Source: Sutcliffiella tianshenii (GTDB lineage Bacteria; Bacillota; Bacilli; Bacillales; Bacillaceae_I). Taken from it: a stretch of 64,000 nucleotides of DNA. The first letter of the stretch is position 1. Every line of letters starts with the position of its first letter. The stretch covers positions 434,001 through 498,000 of the forward strand of contig NZ_JAFBED010000001.1 of the NCBI RefSeq assembly GCF_016908565.1, read 5' to 3'. The position numbers and the translations under genes are program-made. A model generated the notes under the pieces. It was not told the origin of the DNA, searched no databases, and worked only from the letters and a program-made list of their open reading frames with translations. This document shows positions 1 through 9,375 of this stretch, piece by piece.

Positions 1-368
1 GACCATACACCAAGCGGGACAGTGATGGCGACCATGATGAGGAGTGCAAAAGCTGTCAGCTCCAGTGTGATCGGCAGGCGAGCCATAAGTTCATCCCACA
101 CAGGCTTTCCGCTCATATATGACTTTCCCAGGTCCAATTGCGCCAGGTTCAGCATCCATTTGCCATACTGGATGAAAAGAGGCTGATCAAAGCCGAGCTC
201 ACTGCGGAGCTTGGCTTGATCTTCTTCAGTTACGACCATTTCATCTGCATTTAATATCGTAAGGACAGGATCACCCGGTGCCAACTTCATTAACGTGAAG
301 GTAAAAATCGATAGCACAAGCAATACGAAGAATAGCTGGATGATTCGTTTCTTGATGATGATCAGCAC
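1..368 (-). CDS. ABC transporter permease, NikB/DppB type (C-terminus outside window)
   Basis: First permease of a nickel/peptide-type ABC importer; only the N-terminal ~122 residues lie in the window and the frame is open to base 1. The start is taken as GTG at 368, one base after the stop of the binding-protein gene, giving VLIIIKKRIIQLFF followed by a hydrophobic first helix. The family signature of this permease class follows: a KLAPGDP motif near residue 30, then LGFDQPLFIQYGKW and LDLGKSY, both usual in NikB/DppB/OppB proteins. Substrate cannot be told from a permease; the adjoining NikA/CntA-like binding protein suggests a metal or metal chelate. Translational coupling with the upstream gene is likely. 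Confidence 0.85.
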   Translation of the reverse strand, partial: MLIIIKKRIIQLFFVLLVLSIFTFTLMKLAPGDPVLTILNADEMVVTEEDQAKLRSELGFDQPLFIQYGKWMLNLAQLDLGKSYMSGKPVWDELMARLPITLELTAFALLIMVAITVPLGVW

Positions 369-369
369 A

Positions 370-1920
370 TCACTTCACATCCAGGGTATGTGTCAGGATA
401 TAATATTCCTCTGCTGTCGGTTTCCAATTGGTGATGCGTTTGTTCATGCCTATGATGATATTCGGATAAACAGCATAGCTGTGGGCCACTTCTTCATTGA
501 TGACTTTCGCAGCCTCTTTTGTCAGCTTGGTGCGCTCCTCCGACTCTGTTGTCCGGTTCAACTCCTCGATCAGCTGGTTGAGCTCAGGGATATTGATCTT
601 CCCGACGTTCAGTGCCCCTGTTTCGGTAAAGGCTGTTTGGAAGAAATAGCTTCCGTCTCCCCTAGGGGAAGTATTGTTGCTGTAAGTTGCAAGGTCCCAA
701 TCCTTATTCTCGGACAGATGCGTATCTGCGTTCTCTACTGTCTTGATTTCGATGGTGATCCCCGCTTTCGCTGCATCGGACTGCAGCAGCTGCGCGATCA
801 AGGGCAGTTCCGGGCGCGCCTTATAGGTGATAAGTTCAAGCGTCAACGGTTGCCCGTCTTTTTCCATCTTTCCTTCTGCATTCTCCTTGTAGCCCACTTC
901 GGATAAGAGTTGCTTTGCTTTGTCTACATCAAGCTCTTTGACCTTATCTTCGAGTCCAAATGGCAGCGTGCTGTTGAAAGGTCCGTTCGCAGGCAGCCCG
1001 TGCCCAAGCATGATATCCTTGGCAACACTCTTTCGATCGAGGAGCAGGTCCAGTGCTTCTCTTACTTTTACATCCTCCACCTTTGCACTTTCACTGTTAT
1101 AAAGGATGAAGTGTGCACGAAGCCCTGGGATGGAAACCACTTTTAGATCTTTATCCTTCTCGATCGGCTCCAGGCTCTCAGCCGGCAGATTGTATACCAC
1201 GTCCGCCTCTTTTGACTGCAGGGCGAGCGCCCTTACGTTGGCATCTTCATTGAATTTGATCGTTGCGCCATCTACCTTTGGCTCTCCTGCCCAGTAGCTT
1301 TCATTTTTCTCGACAACTACTTCCTGATTCGCTTTGAATGTTTTTACTTTAAAAGGACCAGTCCCGACCGGATTGTTCCGGAATGCCTCCTCGCCAGCTT
1401 TCTTCGCCGCTTCCATGTTTACAATCGATGTATATGGATTCACAAGCTCTGAAGGAAGGGCCGGGTAAGGCTCTGTTGTGTGGATCGTCAGCATCTGGCC
1501 ATCCGCTTCGATGGATTCGATCTTAAGTGAACCGCCGAGTGACACGTTTGCCTCCAAGCTTCTCTCAAGAGATTGCTTGACGCTCTCTGCATCAAGCTTC
1601 TTGCCATCCTGGAATTGGACATCATCTCTGATCGTAAACTCCCACTTCACATTATCCTCCGTGTTCCATTTTTCAGCGAGCCAGCCTTCGATATTGGACT
1701 CTTCATCAAGTTTGAGGAGCGTTTCTGTGATGCCGGCACGGATAGGGATGAATCCTGTATGCGGGTCCAGGTTTGCAGCCTTGAAGCTGAAGATCATCGT
1801 TACATTTTTCTCTTTCTCTTTCCCGTCTTGCTGTTGTGAGCTATTTTGAGTGGTGGAGCAGCCTGTCATGATTACGATGAGACACATCATGAGAATCAAT
1901 AAGTGTTTGAAATTTTTCAT
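370..1920 (-). CDS. Substrate-binding lipoprotein of a nickel/metallophore or peptide ABC importer
   Basis: 516-residue family-5 solute-binding protein. The signal peptide ends in a lipobox (MTGC, Cys about residue 21), so it should be anchored to the outer face of the membrane. Family features are ANLDPHTG near the start of the mature domain, WEFTIRDDVQFQDG, and NPVGTGPFKV in the middle. A NTSPRGDGSYFF segment near residue 420 lies where NikA/CntA proteins bind their ligand. The permease follows at once, so they form one operon. By overall sequence it is closer to nickel/opine-metallophore binding proteins than to OppA, but a peptide substrate cannot be excluded. A Zur-controlled neighbour (see Zur boxes) favours metal. 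Confidence 0.8.
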   Translation of the reverse strand: MKNFKHLLILMMCLIVIMTGCSTTQNSSQQQDGKEKEKNVTMIFSFKAANLDPHTGFIPIRAGITETLLKLDEESNIEGWLAEKWNTEDNVKWEFTIRDDVQFQDGKKLDAESVKQSLERSLEANVSLGGSLKIESIEADGQMLTIHTTEPYPALPSELVNPYTSIVNMEAAKKAGEEAFRNNPVGTGPFKVKTFKANQEVVVEKNESYWAGEPKVDGATIKFNEDANVRALALQSKEADVVYNLPAESLEPIEKDKDLKVVSIPGLRAHFILYNSESAKVEDVKVREALDLLLDRKSVAKDIMLGHGLPANGPFNSTLPFGLEDKVKELDVDKAKQLLSEVGYKENAEGKMEKDGQPLTLELITYKARPELPLIAQLLQSDAAKAGITIEIKTVENADTHLSENKDWDLATYSNNTSPRGDGSYFFQTAFTETGALNVGKINIPELNQLIEELNRTTESEERTKLTKEAAKVINEEVAHSYAVYPNIIIGMNKRITNWKPTAEEYYILTHTLDVK

Positions 1921-2106
1921 ATGGTATACCTTCCTCTATTTAAAATTATTATCTATTTGCATTTACGTGCTTTTTGCTTGAATTCGACTCATTTTAACGG
2001 GACTTCCCGTAAAATGATTGCACTGTAAAAAACGTTGCTGTGAAGTGCGGGACTGACACTCCTATGTATCTTTTAATCTCTACAAAAACGTTTTCATCGG
2101 TCCCCC

Positions 2107-2967
2107 TCAATTGGAAACAGGCTTAGGCACTGCCGGTACCCGCTGTCTGGAGAGGGCGATGGAAGCGCCGATGATCAGCACGCCACCCATTATGGAATAG
2201 ATGCTCAGTGTTTCATCCCAGAAAAGAAATCCCCACATGACATTGAAAAAGATGCCGATATAGCGGACCACCTCCACCACGATGACATTCTCATGTGTAA
2301 AGGCACTCGTCAGCACAAGCTGCCCCACAAGGGAAACCACCCCGATACAGATCAGGTATATCCAGCCGCTGAAGGAAGGCATCACAAACTCATTCCACAT
2401 CAATGGAATGGAGACAATCGTCCCTGCTGCCAAAAAGTAAAACACGATTTCATAGCCATGATGCCTGCTGCTCAGATATCTGATGGAAGTGGCTGCACAT
2501 GCGGCAAGAAAAGCACTCAGGACCCCGACAAGCGCATATACCGTGTACGAATCATAGCTCATGGGATTGACCAGAAGCACGGCACCAAGGGTGAATATTG
2601 GAAAAAGTATGTACATCCGCTTGCTCATTCCCTCTTTCAGGAAGATCACAGAAAGGATCACCGCAAAAAATGGCGATAAATGAGCCAGGATACTCGCATC
2701 ACCCAAAGGGATATGGGCAATGGTAAAAAAGTAGGCCAATAGATAGAGCGCACCGAGCATCCCCCGAAGCATAAGCATCGGGACCCCCTTTTTAGAGAAT
2801 GTTATCCCCGTCCGTTTCATCAGGTAAAAGATGATGACCGCACCAATCACACTTCGGAAGAACACAATCTCTGAAACAGGAATGGTTTCACTTGCCGCCT
2901 TCACGAACACATTCATGATGCTAAAAGTGAATGCCGAGGCAATGGCAAGCATGATCCCCTTTTTCAA
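2107..2967 (-). CDS. DMT/EamA-family membrane transporter
   Basis: 286 residues, almost wholly hydrophobic, with about ten transmembrane helices in two EamA repeats (roughly 1-135 and 145-280), the usual size for this family. The start is TTG at 2967, preceded by a strong GGGGAGGAGG site. Family members move small metabolites. In Pseudomonas aeruginosa the EamA protein CntI exports the opine metallophore pseudopaline, so beside a NikA/CntA-like importer and Zur boxes a metallophore-export role is an inference worth testing. No nicotianamine-synthase-like or opine-dehydrogenase gene lies in the window. A 186-base gap without a clear terminator separates it from the binding-protein gene, so co-transcription is possible. 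Confidence 0.8.
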   Translation of the reverse strand: MKKGIMLAIASAFTFSIMNVFVKAASETIPVSEIVFFRSVIGAVIIFYLMKRTGITFSKKGVPMLMLRGMLGALYLLAYFFTIAHIPLGDASILAHLSPFFAVILSVIFLKEGMSKRMYILFPIFTLGAVLLVNPMSYDSYTVYALVGVLSAFLAACAATSIRYLSSRHHGYEIVFYFLAAGTIVSIPLMWNEFVMPSFSGWIYLICIGVVSLVGQLVLTSAFTHENVIVVEVVRYIGIFFNVMWGFLFWDETLSIYSIMGGVLIIGASIALSRQRVPAVPKPVSN

Positions 2968-3008
2968 TTTATCCTCCTCCCCTTTGTGGAAATAGATTTA
3001 TAATACAT

Positions 3009-3029
3009 AAAGAGTAATCATTACGATTT
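3009..3029. promoter_or_regulatory. Candidate Zur box 1
   Basis: The 21 bases match the Bacillus Zur palindrome (AAATCGTAAT-N-ATTACGATTT) at all but two positions, including the whole right half ATTACGATTT. It sits about 42 bases upstream of the TTG start of the DMT permease, where a bound Zn-loaded repressor would block transcription. Confidence 0.65.
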
Positions 3030-3075
3030 ATAGCGTAAAAATTTTTAGCTGCTTTGGATATGTATATTAGTGTGT

Positions 3076-3096
3076 TAATCGTAATTATTCCTATTT
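3076..3096. promoter_or_regulatory. Candidate Zur box 2
   Basis: A second Zur-like palindrome with the complete left half AATCGTAATTATT and a degenerate right half (about 18 of 21 positions), 67 bases from the first (about six helical turns). Two boxes in one intergenic region make chance less likely. The divergent gene at 3294 is 200 bases away, so the minus-strand transporter genes are the more likely target. Confidence 0.55.
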
Positions 3097-3175
3097 ACGA
3101 GTTAACTATACAGAATGACTGTGCATACCGTCAATAAGAAAATTGTTATCTTTTTTGGAATTCATCAGTCCTCTG

Positions 3176-3201
3176 GGAAGCACGGTGACGGTTCTCTGCA
3201 G
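3176..3201 (+). repeat. Short REP-like repeat, left copy
   Basis: Reads GGAAGCACGGTGACGGTTCTC and on into TGCAG. It is an inverted copy of the element at 4166-4193, which on the opposite strand reads GGAAGCATGGGGACGGTTCT and on. The two copies face each other around the gene at 3294-3818. Confidence 0.6.
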
Positions 3202-3293
3202 CTATTTAAAATGTTCTTTTTGCTATCGTTCCAAAATTTAATAGTGTGATAAAATAAGATAATAATAAACGCTTTCCAAATGGGGGAATTGAC

Positions 3294-3818
3294 ATGAAAA
3301 AAAAAACAAAGATTATTACTGCAACAGTTGGTGCATTGGTACTGGGATTGGGCATTATGACCTCGGATGCTTTAGCGGAAGGTAAACAAAAGTTAGCTCA
3401 CTTAGTTTTGGAACATGAACAAAAGATAGCAGCATTAGAAGAAGCTTTCCAGAGTCTGAGTCCTAGTTCGGGTAATGCAGAAATACCTCAGGAAACACTA
3501 GAGGCCTTATCTAGAGAAGTCGAAATTACTTTGTTTCAATTTGATGATTATTGGGATGAAGAAATCGGCGATATGGCAAAAATCAACATAAACGAATATA
3601 AAGTCATTGATTCTAATGGAGAAGCAATTGTGCAAGTATTCATCGAGGGAAACTACGGGTGGAAACAAGATGATAGCGGAACGTTTGAACCTGGGCGTGT
3701 TCTTGCTTATAACTTTATTAATCACTTCCATCCATTTGCTGAAATCTATGGTGTGGAAGTAAATTATGAGTTCTATCAAAATGGTGAACGTGTAGGTGCT
3801 GAACTTCTAAAGCCCTAG
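3294..3818 (+). CDS. Secreted protein of unknown function (174 aa)
   Basis: ATG preceded by TGGGGGAATTGAC, a good ribosome-binding site. An N-terminal signal peptide (KKKTKIITATVGALVLGLGI) ends near SDALAEG with a plausible AxA-type cleavage site and no lipobox cysteine, so it should be released or loosely held outside the cell. Residues 30-80 are charged and helical (AHLVLEHEQKIAALEEAF), possibly a short coiled coil. The C-terminal ~100 residues are acidic and aromatic (FDDYWDEE, EGNYGWKQDD). I do not recognise the family. The gene stands alone, with its own terminator, between inverted repeat copies. Confidence 0.75.
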   Translation: MKKKTKIITATVGALVLGLGIMTSDALAEGKQKLAHLVLEHEQKIAALEEAFQSLSPSSGNAEIPQETLEALSREVEITLFQFDDYWDEEIGDMAKININEYKVIDSNGEAIVQVFIEGNYGWKQDDSGTFEPGRVLAYNFINHFHPFAEIYGVEVNYEFYQNGERVGAELLKP

Positions 3819-3880
3819 TATAGAATTAGAAGATCAAAGTGGTATTGCTGGCATGTTGTCAGGATAGCCACATTTATTCA

Positions 3881-3935
3881 AAACAGCAGGCTTCATGTGG
3901 AACACATACCACATGACGCCTGTTTGTTTTTTCTT
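3881..3935 (+). terminator. Rho-independent terminator of the secreted-protein gene
   Basis: A long hairpin with arms CATGTGG/CCACATG extended outward by an AAACAG...GCCTGTTT pairing, followed by TTTTTTC. Confidence 0.75.
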
Positions 3936-4114
3936 TGGAAGCAGTGATTAGCACAACAAAAGAAAACCAACCTTTTCAATCGACTAAAATTCGGGGAGTC
4001 ACTATGACATGTGATCAGAGTTATTCGCATCATAGAAAACTTTATATTATTAAGTCGAAGTAAACAATACCTAGCAAATTTAAAACATAAATAATAATGA
4101 ATTTAATTCATAGT

Positions 4115-4145
4115 AAAAGCGACCACGTGTAAAGTGGTCGCTTTT
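4115..4145. terminator. Bidirectional terminator after rmlB
   Basis: Perfect 12-bp stem AAAAGCGACCAC / GTGGTCGCTTTT with a 7-base loop. The T/A-rich ends suit termination on both strands, including the minus-strand amino-sugar cluster. Confidence 0.8.
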
Positions 4146-4165
4146 CTGTTTGAGGAACTTGGTTC

Positions 4166-4193
4166 GGAAGCAGAGAACCGTCCCCATGCTTCC
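4166..4193 (-). repeat. Short REP-like repeat, right copy
   Basis: GGAAGCAGAGAACCGTCCCC followed by ATGCTTCC, ending in its own small inverted repeat (GGAAGCA/TGCTTCC). It is the inverted partner of 3176-3201. Confidence 0.6.
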
Positions 4194-4205
4194 TACCTGC
4201 CTACT

Positions 4206-5228
4206 CTATTTATTGCTGTATTGCTTCTCAAAGTAGTTTTGATAATCGCCACTAATAATTTGCTCCCACCATTCTTTGTTATCTAGATACCATTGAATAG
4301 TTTGAGCAATTCCTGTTTCAAAATTGTAAGTAGGTTTCCATCCTAAATTTTCTAACTTAGTAGGGTCGATTGCATAACGCTTATCATGTCCTAAGCGATC
4401 CTTAACGAACTCTATTAACTCCTCAGATTTGCCTAATGTTTGAATAATTGTCTTAACAACTTCTAGATTTGTTCGTTCATTATGGCCACCAACATTATAT
4501 ACTTCTCCATTTACACCCTCATGCATAACTAAATCAATTGCGGCACAATGGTCAATAACGTGTAACCAATCACGAATGTTTTTCCCGTCACCATAAACAG
4601 GGACCTTTTGATCGTTTAAGACACGAGAAATCGTTAATGGTATTAATTTTTCTGGGAAGTGATATGGACCATAATTATTGGAGCAACGAGTGATGTTCAC
4701 AGGTAGTCCATATGTTTCATGATATGCCCGAACCAACAAATCAGATGATGCCTTGCTGGCACTATAAGGGCTATTTGGTTGCAAAGGTGTATCCTCTGTA
4801 AAGAACGTAGTCGGATCAAAATCTAATTCCCCGTATACTTCATCTGTAGATACATGGACAAACTTCGTTACCCCAACTGCTCTTGACGCATCTAACAAAA
4901 TTTGAGTTCCTAGTACATTTGTTTGAACAAAGATTCCTGGGTCCGTAATTGAACGATCTACATGGCTTTCTGCAGCAAAATGAATGACATAATCAAAGTT
5001 CTCTTTTTCAAAAAGAGAGATGATGACTTCACGATCAGCAATATCTGCTTTTACAAAATGATAATTTTCCATCTTTTCAATTGCACTATGTTTAGTCAAA
5101 TCTCCTGCATATGTCAATTGATCTAAATTGAAAATGTCATAATCCGGGTATTTGTTAACCATATACTGCACAAAATTACCGCCGATGAAGCCGGCGCCAC
5201 CAGTCACAAGTACCTTCTTTTTAGACAT
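4206..5228 (-). CDS. rmlB: dTDP-glucose 4,6-dehydratase
   Basis: Converts dTDP-glucose to dTDP-4-keto-6-deoxyglucose, the branch point for 6-deoxy and amino sugars. Short-chain dehydrogenase fold: NAD-binding GGAGFIGG near the N-terminus, the STDEVYG motif, and the YSASK Tyr/Lys pair; about 340 residues is normal. The chosen ATG at 5228 has AGAGGTG six bases upstream; the GTG three codons earlier sits on that site and is less likely. Last gene of the cluster, followed by a bidirectional terminator. rmlC and rmlD are absent, so the product is probably not rhamnose. Confidence 0.95.
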   Translation of the reverse strand: MSKKKVLVTGGAGFIGGNFVQYMVNKYPDYDIFNLDQLTYAGDLTKHSAIEKMENYHFVKADIADREVIISLFEKENFDYVIHFAAESHVDRSITDPGIFVQTNVLGTQILLDASRAVGVTKFVHVSTDEVYGELDFDPTTFFTEDTPLQPNSPYSASKASSDLLVRAYHETYGLPVNITRCSNNYGPYHFPEKLIPLTISRVLNDQKVPVYGDGKNIRDWLHVIDHCAAIDLVMHEGVNGEVYNVGGHNERTNLEVVKTIIQTLGKSEELIEFVKDRLGHDKRYAIDPTKLENLGWKPTYNFETGIAQTIQWYLDNKEWWEQIISGDYQNYFEKQYSNK

Positions 5229-5253
5229 ATTTGTCACCTCTTATTAAAAGTTA

Positions 5254-6153
5254 TTATTTTCTTACAGTTGAAAATGAACCGTCTTGTGACTGATTGGAGA
5301 TATCGACTAAATACTTACCGTATTCAGTCTTTAACAGGGGCTCGGCAAGGCTTAATAATTGTTCACGCGAAATATAGCCTCTTCTGTACGCAATTTCTTC
5401 AATACATGCTATATATAGGCCTTGTCTTTTTTGTAATGCTTCGACGAAATTCGACGCCTCAAGCAATGAATCGTGTGTCCCAGTATCCAACCAAGCTAGG
5501 CCACGACCTAAAATTTCTACTTTTAGCTGTCCTTTTTTTAAGTAATAATCAATAACTGACGTGATTTCTTTTTCGCCGCGGGCGGATGGCTGTACATTTT
5601 TAGCTACTTCCACCACTTCATTGTCAAAGAAATATAGTCCTGGAACCGCAAGGGAAGACTTGGGGTTTTCAGGTTTTTCCTCAATGGAAACAGCATTTCT
5701 CTCATTATCTACTTCAACAACACCATATGCTCGTGGATCTTTCACGTAGCACCCAAAGATGATCCCGCCATTTTTTAAAGATGCAGCTTTTTGTAATCTG
5801 TTCCCGAAATCGGAACCGTAAAAGATATTGTCACCTAGAACTAGAGCTACCGGTGATTCACCAATGAAGTCTCTACCAAGAATAAATGCCTCGGCTAGTC
5901 CATTCGGTTTCTCTTGAACGGTATATTCAAATCTCATCCCTAGTTTACTGCCGTCTCCCAATAGTTCCTTAAACCTTACAATATCTCTTGGTGTTGAAAT
6001 GATTAAAATTTCTTTAATGCCTGCAAGCATTAAGACTGATAAAGGATAATAGATCATCGGTTTATCATATATCGGAAGCATTTGTTTAGATACAGCCTTA
6101 GTCAACGGATACAATCTTGTCCCAGAACCTCCAGCTAAAATGATACCTTTCAT
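5254..6153 (-). CDS. rmlA: Glucose-1-phosphate thymidylyltransferase
   Basis: Makes dTDP-glucose from glucose-1-P and dTTP, the first step of the pathway that continues in rmlB 25 bases downstream. 299 residues, full length. It has the nucleotidyltransferase signature [13 protein letters not shown] at residues 6-18 and the substrate segments [18 protein letters not shown] and EEKPENPKS. Start ATG at 6153 after an AAGGAAGGTGAATTTCCT leader. Glucose-1-P could come from PgcA encoded elsewhere in this window. Confidence 0.95.
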   Translation of the reverse strand: MKGIILAGGSGTRLYPLTKAVSKQMLPIYDKPMIYYPLSVLMLAGIKEILIISTPRDIVRFKELLGDGSKLGMRFEYTVQEKPNGLAEAFILGRDFIGESPVALVLGDNIFYGSDFGNRLQKAASLKNGGIIFGCYVKDPRAYGVVEVDNERNAVSIEEKPENPKSSLAVPGLYFFDNEVVEVAKNVQPSARGEKEITSVIDYYLKKGQLKVEILGRGLAWLDTGTHDSLLEASNFVEALQKRQGLYIACIEEIAYRRGYISREQLLSLAEPLLKTEYGKYLVDISNQSQDGSFSTVRK

Positions 6154-6169
6154 AGGAAATTCACCTTCC

Positions 6170-7264
6170 TTATCCCTTTATAATTTCACAAATTTTATCA
6201 ACATTCTCCAAGGTCAAATCTGCATATAGCGGTAAAGTTAACACCCTATCTGCTATATATGCTGCAACAGGTGTTTCCTGAATTTCAAACTGACCTTGAT
6301 AGCATTCAAAACTACTCGTAAGAGGATAAAAATACTTTCTCGCAAAAATATTCTGTTCCTTCAAAGCTTCTAATACTTCATCCCTGGAAAATTTATAACC
6401 ATCAAAAACTACAGGAAAGTATGCATAGTTACTTTCCACATTCTCTTGTGGCTGCCAAAGTTTAAGGCCTTTAATTCCACTAAGCTGTTCTATGTACCTG
6501 TTTACGATTTTCTTTCTTTTATTTATCTCATTATCTACATGTAATAGATTACAAAGACCCATGGCCGCTTGAAATTCATTCATTTTTGCATTTCCTGCCA
6601 CATACTCAACAGAGTCCTGCCCTGTAATACCAAAATTTTTCAAAGAGGTTAAAATATCTTTTAAGTGATGATCATTATAAGTCACAGCCCCACCTTCAAT
6701 TGTATTGAAGACTTTCGTTGCATGGAAGCTGAACATAGAGGCATCCCCAAAGGTTGCAACCCCTTTTCCATCAACAGTAACCCCGAAAGCATGTGCTGCA
6801 TCATAAATCACTTTTAAATTATGCTTTTTTGCTATTCTCTCCACTTCGTAGACATCACAGACATTCCCATAGACATGTACTGGGATGATAGCAGATGTTT
6901 TATCTGTTATTAAACTTTCAAGATTATCGGTTTGTATGGTATAGTCATCCGGATTGATGTCACAAAATACAGGAGTTAAACCATTTCTCACAATAGCATG
7001 TGTAGTCGATGCAAATGTAAAAGGTGTGGTAATCACTTCTCCGGTTAAATTCATAGCTGCTATAGCATTCTCCAATGCCAGATGACCATTTGAAAATAAT
7101 GTTACATTGGGAACATTTAAATACTGTGCCAACTCTTTTTCTAATTTATTATGCTTTGCACCATTATTGGTCAGCCAATGACTACTCCATAAATCTTTAA
7201 TTTCTTCACAAAATTCTTCATAAGCCGGCATTGATGATTGAGTAACCTGGATTATATCTTTCAT
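6170..7264 (-). CDS. DegT/DnrJ/EryC1 aminotransferase, VioA/WecE-like
   Basis: PLP-dependent sugar aminotransferase (364 aa) expected to aminate dTDP-4-keto-6-deoxyglucose at C4, giving dTDP-Qui4N or dTDP-Fuc4N. The PLP lysine is in [14 protein letters not shown] (about residue 184) and the cofactor Asp in [10 protein letters not shown]; the N-terminal [12 protein letters not shown] and [13 protein letters not shown] segments are typical of the VioA/WecE branch. It overlaps the acetyltransferase gene by ATGA (four bases) and is followed by rmlA, so the operon supplies its own substrate. VioA (gluco) fits the neighbouring VioB-like acetyltransferase, WecE (galacto) fits the WecF-like transferase; sequence alone does not settle which. 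Confidence 0.85.
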   Translation of the reverse strand: MKDIIQVTQSSMPAYEEFCEEIKDLWSSHWLTNNGAKHNKLEKELAQYLNVPNVTLFSNGHLALENAIAAMNLTGEVITTPFTFASTTHAIVRNGLTPVFCDINPDDYTIQTDNLESLITDKTSAIIPVHVYGNVCDVYEVERIAKKHNLKVIYDAAHAFGVTVDGKGVATFGDASMFSFHATKVFNTIEGGAVTYNDHHLKDILTSLKNFGITGQDSVEYVAGNAKMNEFQAAMGLCNLLHVDNEINKRKKIVNRYIEQLSGIKGLKLWQPQENVESNYAYFPVVFDGYKFSRDEVLEALKEQNIFARKYFYPLTSSFECYQGQFEIQETPVAAYIADRVLTLPLYADLTLENVDKICEIIKG

Positions 7265-7842
7265 CCCCTTAATTCAGACTCCTTTTTGAATTCTTTTTCC
7301 AAATAAAGCAACTCTTTGCTTCTTTCCTTTATTCTCCTATATGGTATTCCAGCGTTGATACTCCATGGTTCAGATGTTTTATTAATGAGGCTCATCGCTC
7401 CGAATGCACTTCCTTCGTTCAGCACAACACCTGGTAATACCACACACCCTGATCCGATTATTACATGCCGTCCAATGATTACTTTTTCATTGAGTACATT
7501 TTTGTATTTATCCGGTATCATGGGGTTTGTCATAGTTTCTCCTGAATAATCATCACTTAACGCATATATTGCTATTTTGGAAGAAAGGTTTGCAAAGTCT
7601 TGGATTTCAATGCCTTTATTTCCACCATATAATGCAGTAAAAGCCGCAATATGAATATAACTGCCAATAGTAATGTTCCCACTGAGGATACAAAAATCGT
7701 CTATTCTGACATTATCGCCAATACTAATATTTTGTGCACCGTAAATACTAGCTTTTCGGCTTATCAAAACATTTTCTCCACATTGTCCAAAGCCTATTTC
7801 TTTTAATTCATCCGAAGAATAAAAACTATTCAATCCTACCAC
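7261..7842 (-). CDS. Hexapeptide-repeat sugar acetyltransferase, VioB-like
   Basis: 193-residue left-handed beta-helix acyltransferase. Hexapeptide turns are visible from residue 25 on (ISIGDNVRIDD, ITIGSYIHI, VIIGRHVIIGSGCVVLPG) with the usual AGIP motif near the C-terminus. By context it N-acetylates the 4-amino group made by the aminotransferase next door, as VioB does for dTDP-Qui4N. The start is GTG at 7842; TTG at 7833 (giving MNSFYSSDEL) has better spacing from AAGGAA and may be the real one. An O-acetyltransferase role is the main alternative. Confidence 0.8.
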   Translation of the reverse strand: MVGLNSFYSSDELKEIGFGQCGENVLISRKASIYGAQNISIGDNVRIDDFCILSGNITIGSYIHIAAFTALYGGNKGIEIQDFANLSSKIAIYALSDDYSGETMTNPMIPDKYKNVLNEKVIIGRHVIIGSGCVVLPGVVLNEGSAFGAMSLINKTSEPWSINAGIPYRRIKERSKELLYLEKEFKKESELRG

Positions 7843-7871
7843 TTCCTTTCATAGTTGATTAACAAATATAG

Positions 7872-9335
7872 TCATCCTGCTTTTCTTTTTTTGTTTTTCA
7901 ACATTTCTTTTCCAGTTGTTATTAAATAGGTATAGCATTCAAGCCTTAATGCTTTTGCTAATCCAATATATATTACGATACCAACAATAATCTGTACGAT
8001 TAAAGTTAAGGCCTCCGTCATCCCGATCCACTGTATGCTATATACTACCATACCCATTATGATCGATAATATTAAAGAGGGGATTATATCTTTCCACTGC
8101 TCTCGATATCTATAGTCAATTAGCTTCAAGTTAGGATAAGCATTAATAAAAGTAGATATTATACTAACAACAAATACTCCAAAAGCCATTGCATATGCTC
8201 CGAATGGGATACTGATTGCTATTACCACCAGCCCAAGTAATTTCTTGAAAATTTCAAGCTTTAAAAAAATATCACTGCGCCCCAAAGCATTAATGGCTTG
8301 TAAATTTGCGGTATGGATTGGCCATAATGCATAAGAAGCACAAAATATTTGCAGGAAAGGAACAGCAGGCAGCCATTTTTCTGTTAATACAATATTTACT
8401 AATGGCTCTGCAACGGCAGCCATTCCAACCATCACAGGAAAAACGATAAAGGAGCTCGTCACAATCGATCTACGGACAATATCCTTTACTCTCTTTATAT
8501 TATCCTGATGGGATGACAATGTAGGAAACATGACGGATTGTATGGAGCCGTTAATATTGCTGACAATCAATTTTGGGAATTGCTCTCCTCTATTATAAAA
8601 TCCTAAGGTTGCCGAGCTATACATCTTACCAATAAAAAGACTGGTTAAATTTATATATAGAGTATCTAGTAATGATGAAACCAATACCTTCCAACCAAAG
8701 GCAAATAAAGTCTTAATCCTTGCAAAGGAAAAAAGTAAGGTTGGTCTCCATTTTACCGTGAACCATAAAATGATCGTAACAAGCAGCTGATTCGATAAAT
8801 GTTGTACTACTAAAGACCAAACACCGAAACCAGCATAAGCCATCATGATACCGGCTGTTGCAGAAATGATCATTGCCCCTAAGCTACTGATAAATAATTT
8901 TTTGAACTCCAAGTTTTTTGAGACAACTGCAATTTGAATAGAATTAAATGCCCCAAAAAACAAGGTTAATGATTGATATCTTAGCACCGTTTTCAATTGA
9001 GGTTCTTCAAAGAATGTTGCTATGATGGGTGCCATAAAAAAAAGACCTATGTATAATAGGCTTGCAACAAATAAACTTAAGAAAAAGACAGAAGAAAAAT
9101 CAACCTCATCTGAGTTTTTCTTCTGGATAAGTGCTGTATTGAAACCGCTTTGAATAAACACTCCAGCGATCGTTATAAAAATTGTTACAAGCACAATCAA
9201 ACCAAATTCTTCCGGTAATAAAAGTCTGGCCAATACAATCGTCACAATAAATTGTATCCCTTGCGTACCTCCGCGCTCTAATAATTTCCAAATTAAAGAA
9301 GAAATTACTTTAGCTTTTGTTAATTCCGAGTTCAT
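7872..9335 (-). CDS. Wzx-type oligosaccharide flippase (MOP family)
   Basis: 487 residues with about 12-14 membrane helices, PF13440/PF01943-like (LLPEEFGLIVLVTIFI near the N-terminus; FYNRGEQFPKLI in the middle is typical of WzxC-like proteins). It should move a lipid-linked glycan across the membrane. It lies between the amino-sugar genes and the WecF-like transferase, so its cargo probably carries that amino sugar. The window has a second, unrelated-looking Wzx at 45469-46890, so two glycans are exported separately. Confidence 0.88.
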   Translation of the reverse strand: MNSELTKAKVISSLIWKLLERGGTQGIQFIVTIVLARLLLPEEFGLIVLVTIFITIAGVFIQSGFNTALIQKKNSDEVDFSSVFFLSLFVASLLYIGLFFMAPIIATFFEEPQLKTVLRYQSLTLFFGAFNSIQIAVVSKNLEFKKLFISSLGAMIISATAGIMMAYAGFGVWSLVVQHLSNQLLVTIILWFTVKWRPTLLFSFARIKTLFAFGWKVLVSSLLDTLYINLTSLFIGKMYSSATLGFYNRGEQFPKLIVSNINGSIQSVMFPTLSSHQDNIKRVKDIVRRSIVTSSFIVFPVMVGMAAVAEPLVNIVLTEKWLPAVPFLQIFCASYALWPIHTANLQAINALGRSDIFLKLEIFKKLLGLVVIAISIPFGAYAMAFGVFVVSIISTFINAYPNLKLIDYRYREQWKDIIPSLILSIIMGMVVYSIQWIGMTEALTLIVQIIVGIVIYIGLAKALRLECYTYLITTGKEMLKNKKRKAG

Positions 9336-9375
9336 TCACTCATCTTCTTTCTTTGCTATTCTCTGATAATCAGAA

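Noticed and set aside
4206-6153. dTDP-rhamnose pathway
   Set aside because: rmlC and rmlD are missing and an aminotransferase plus acetyltransferase take their place.
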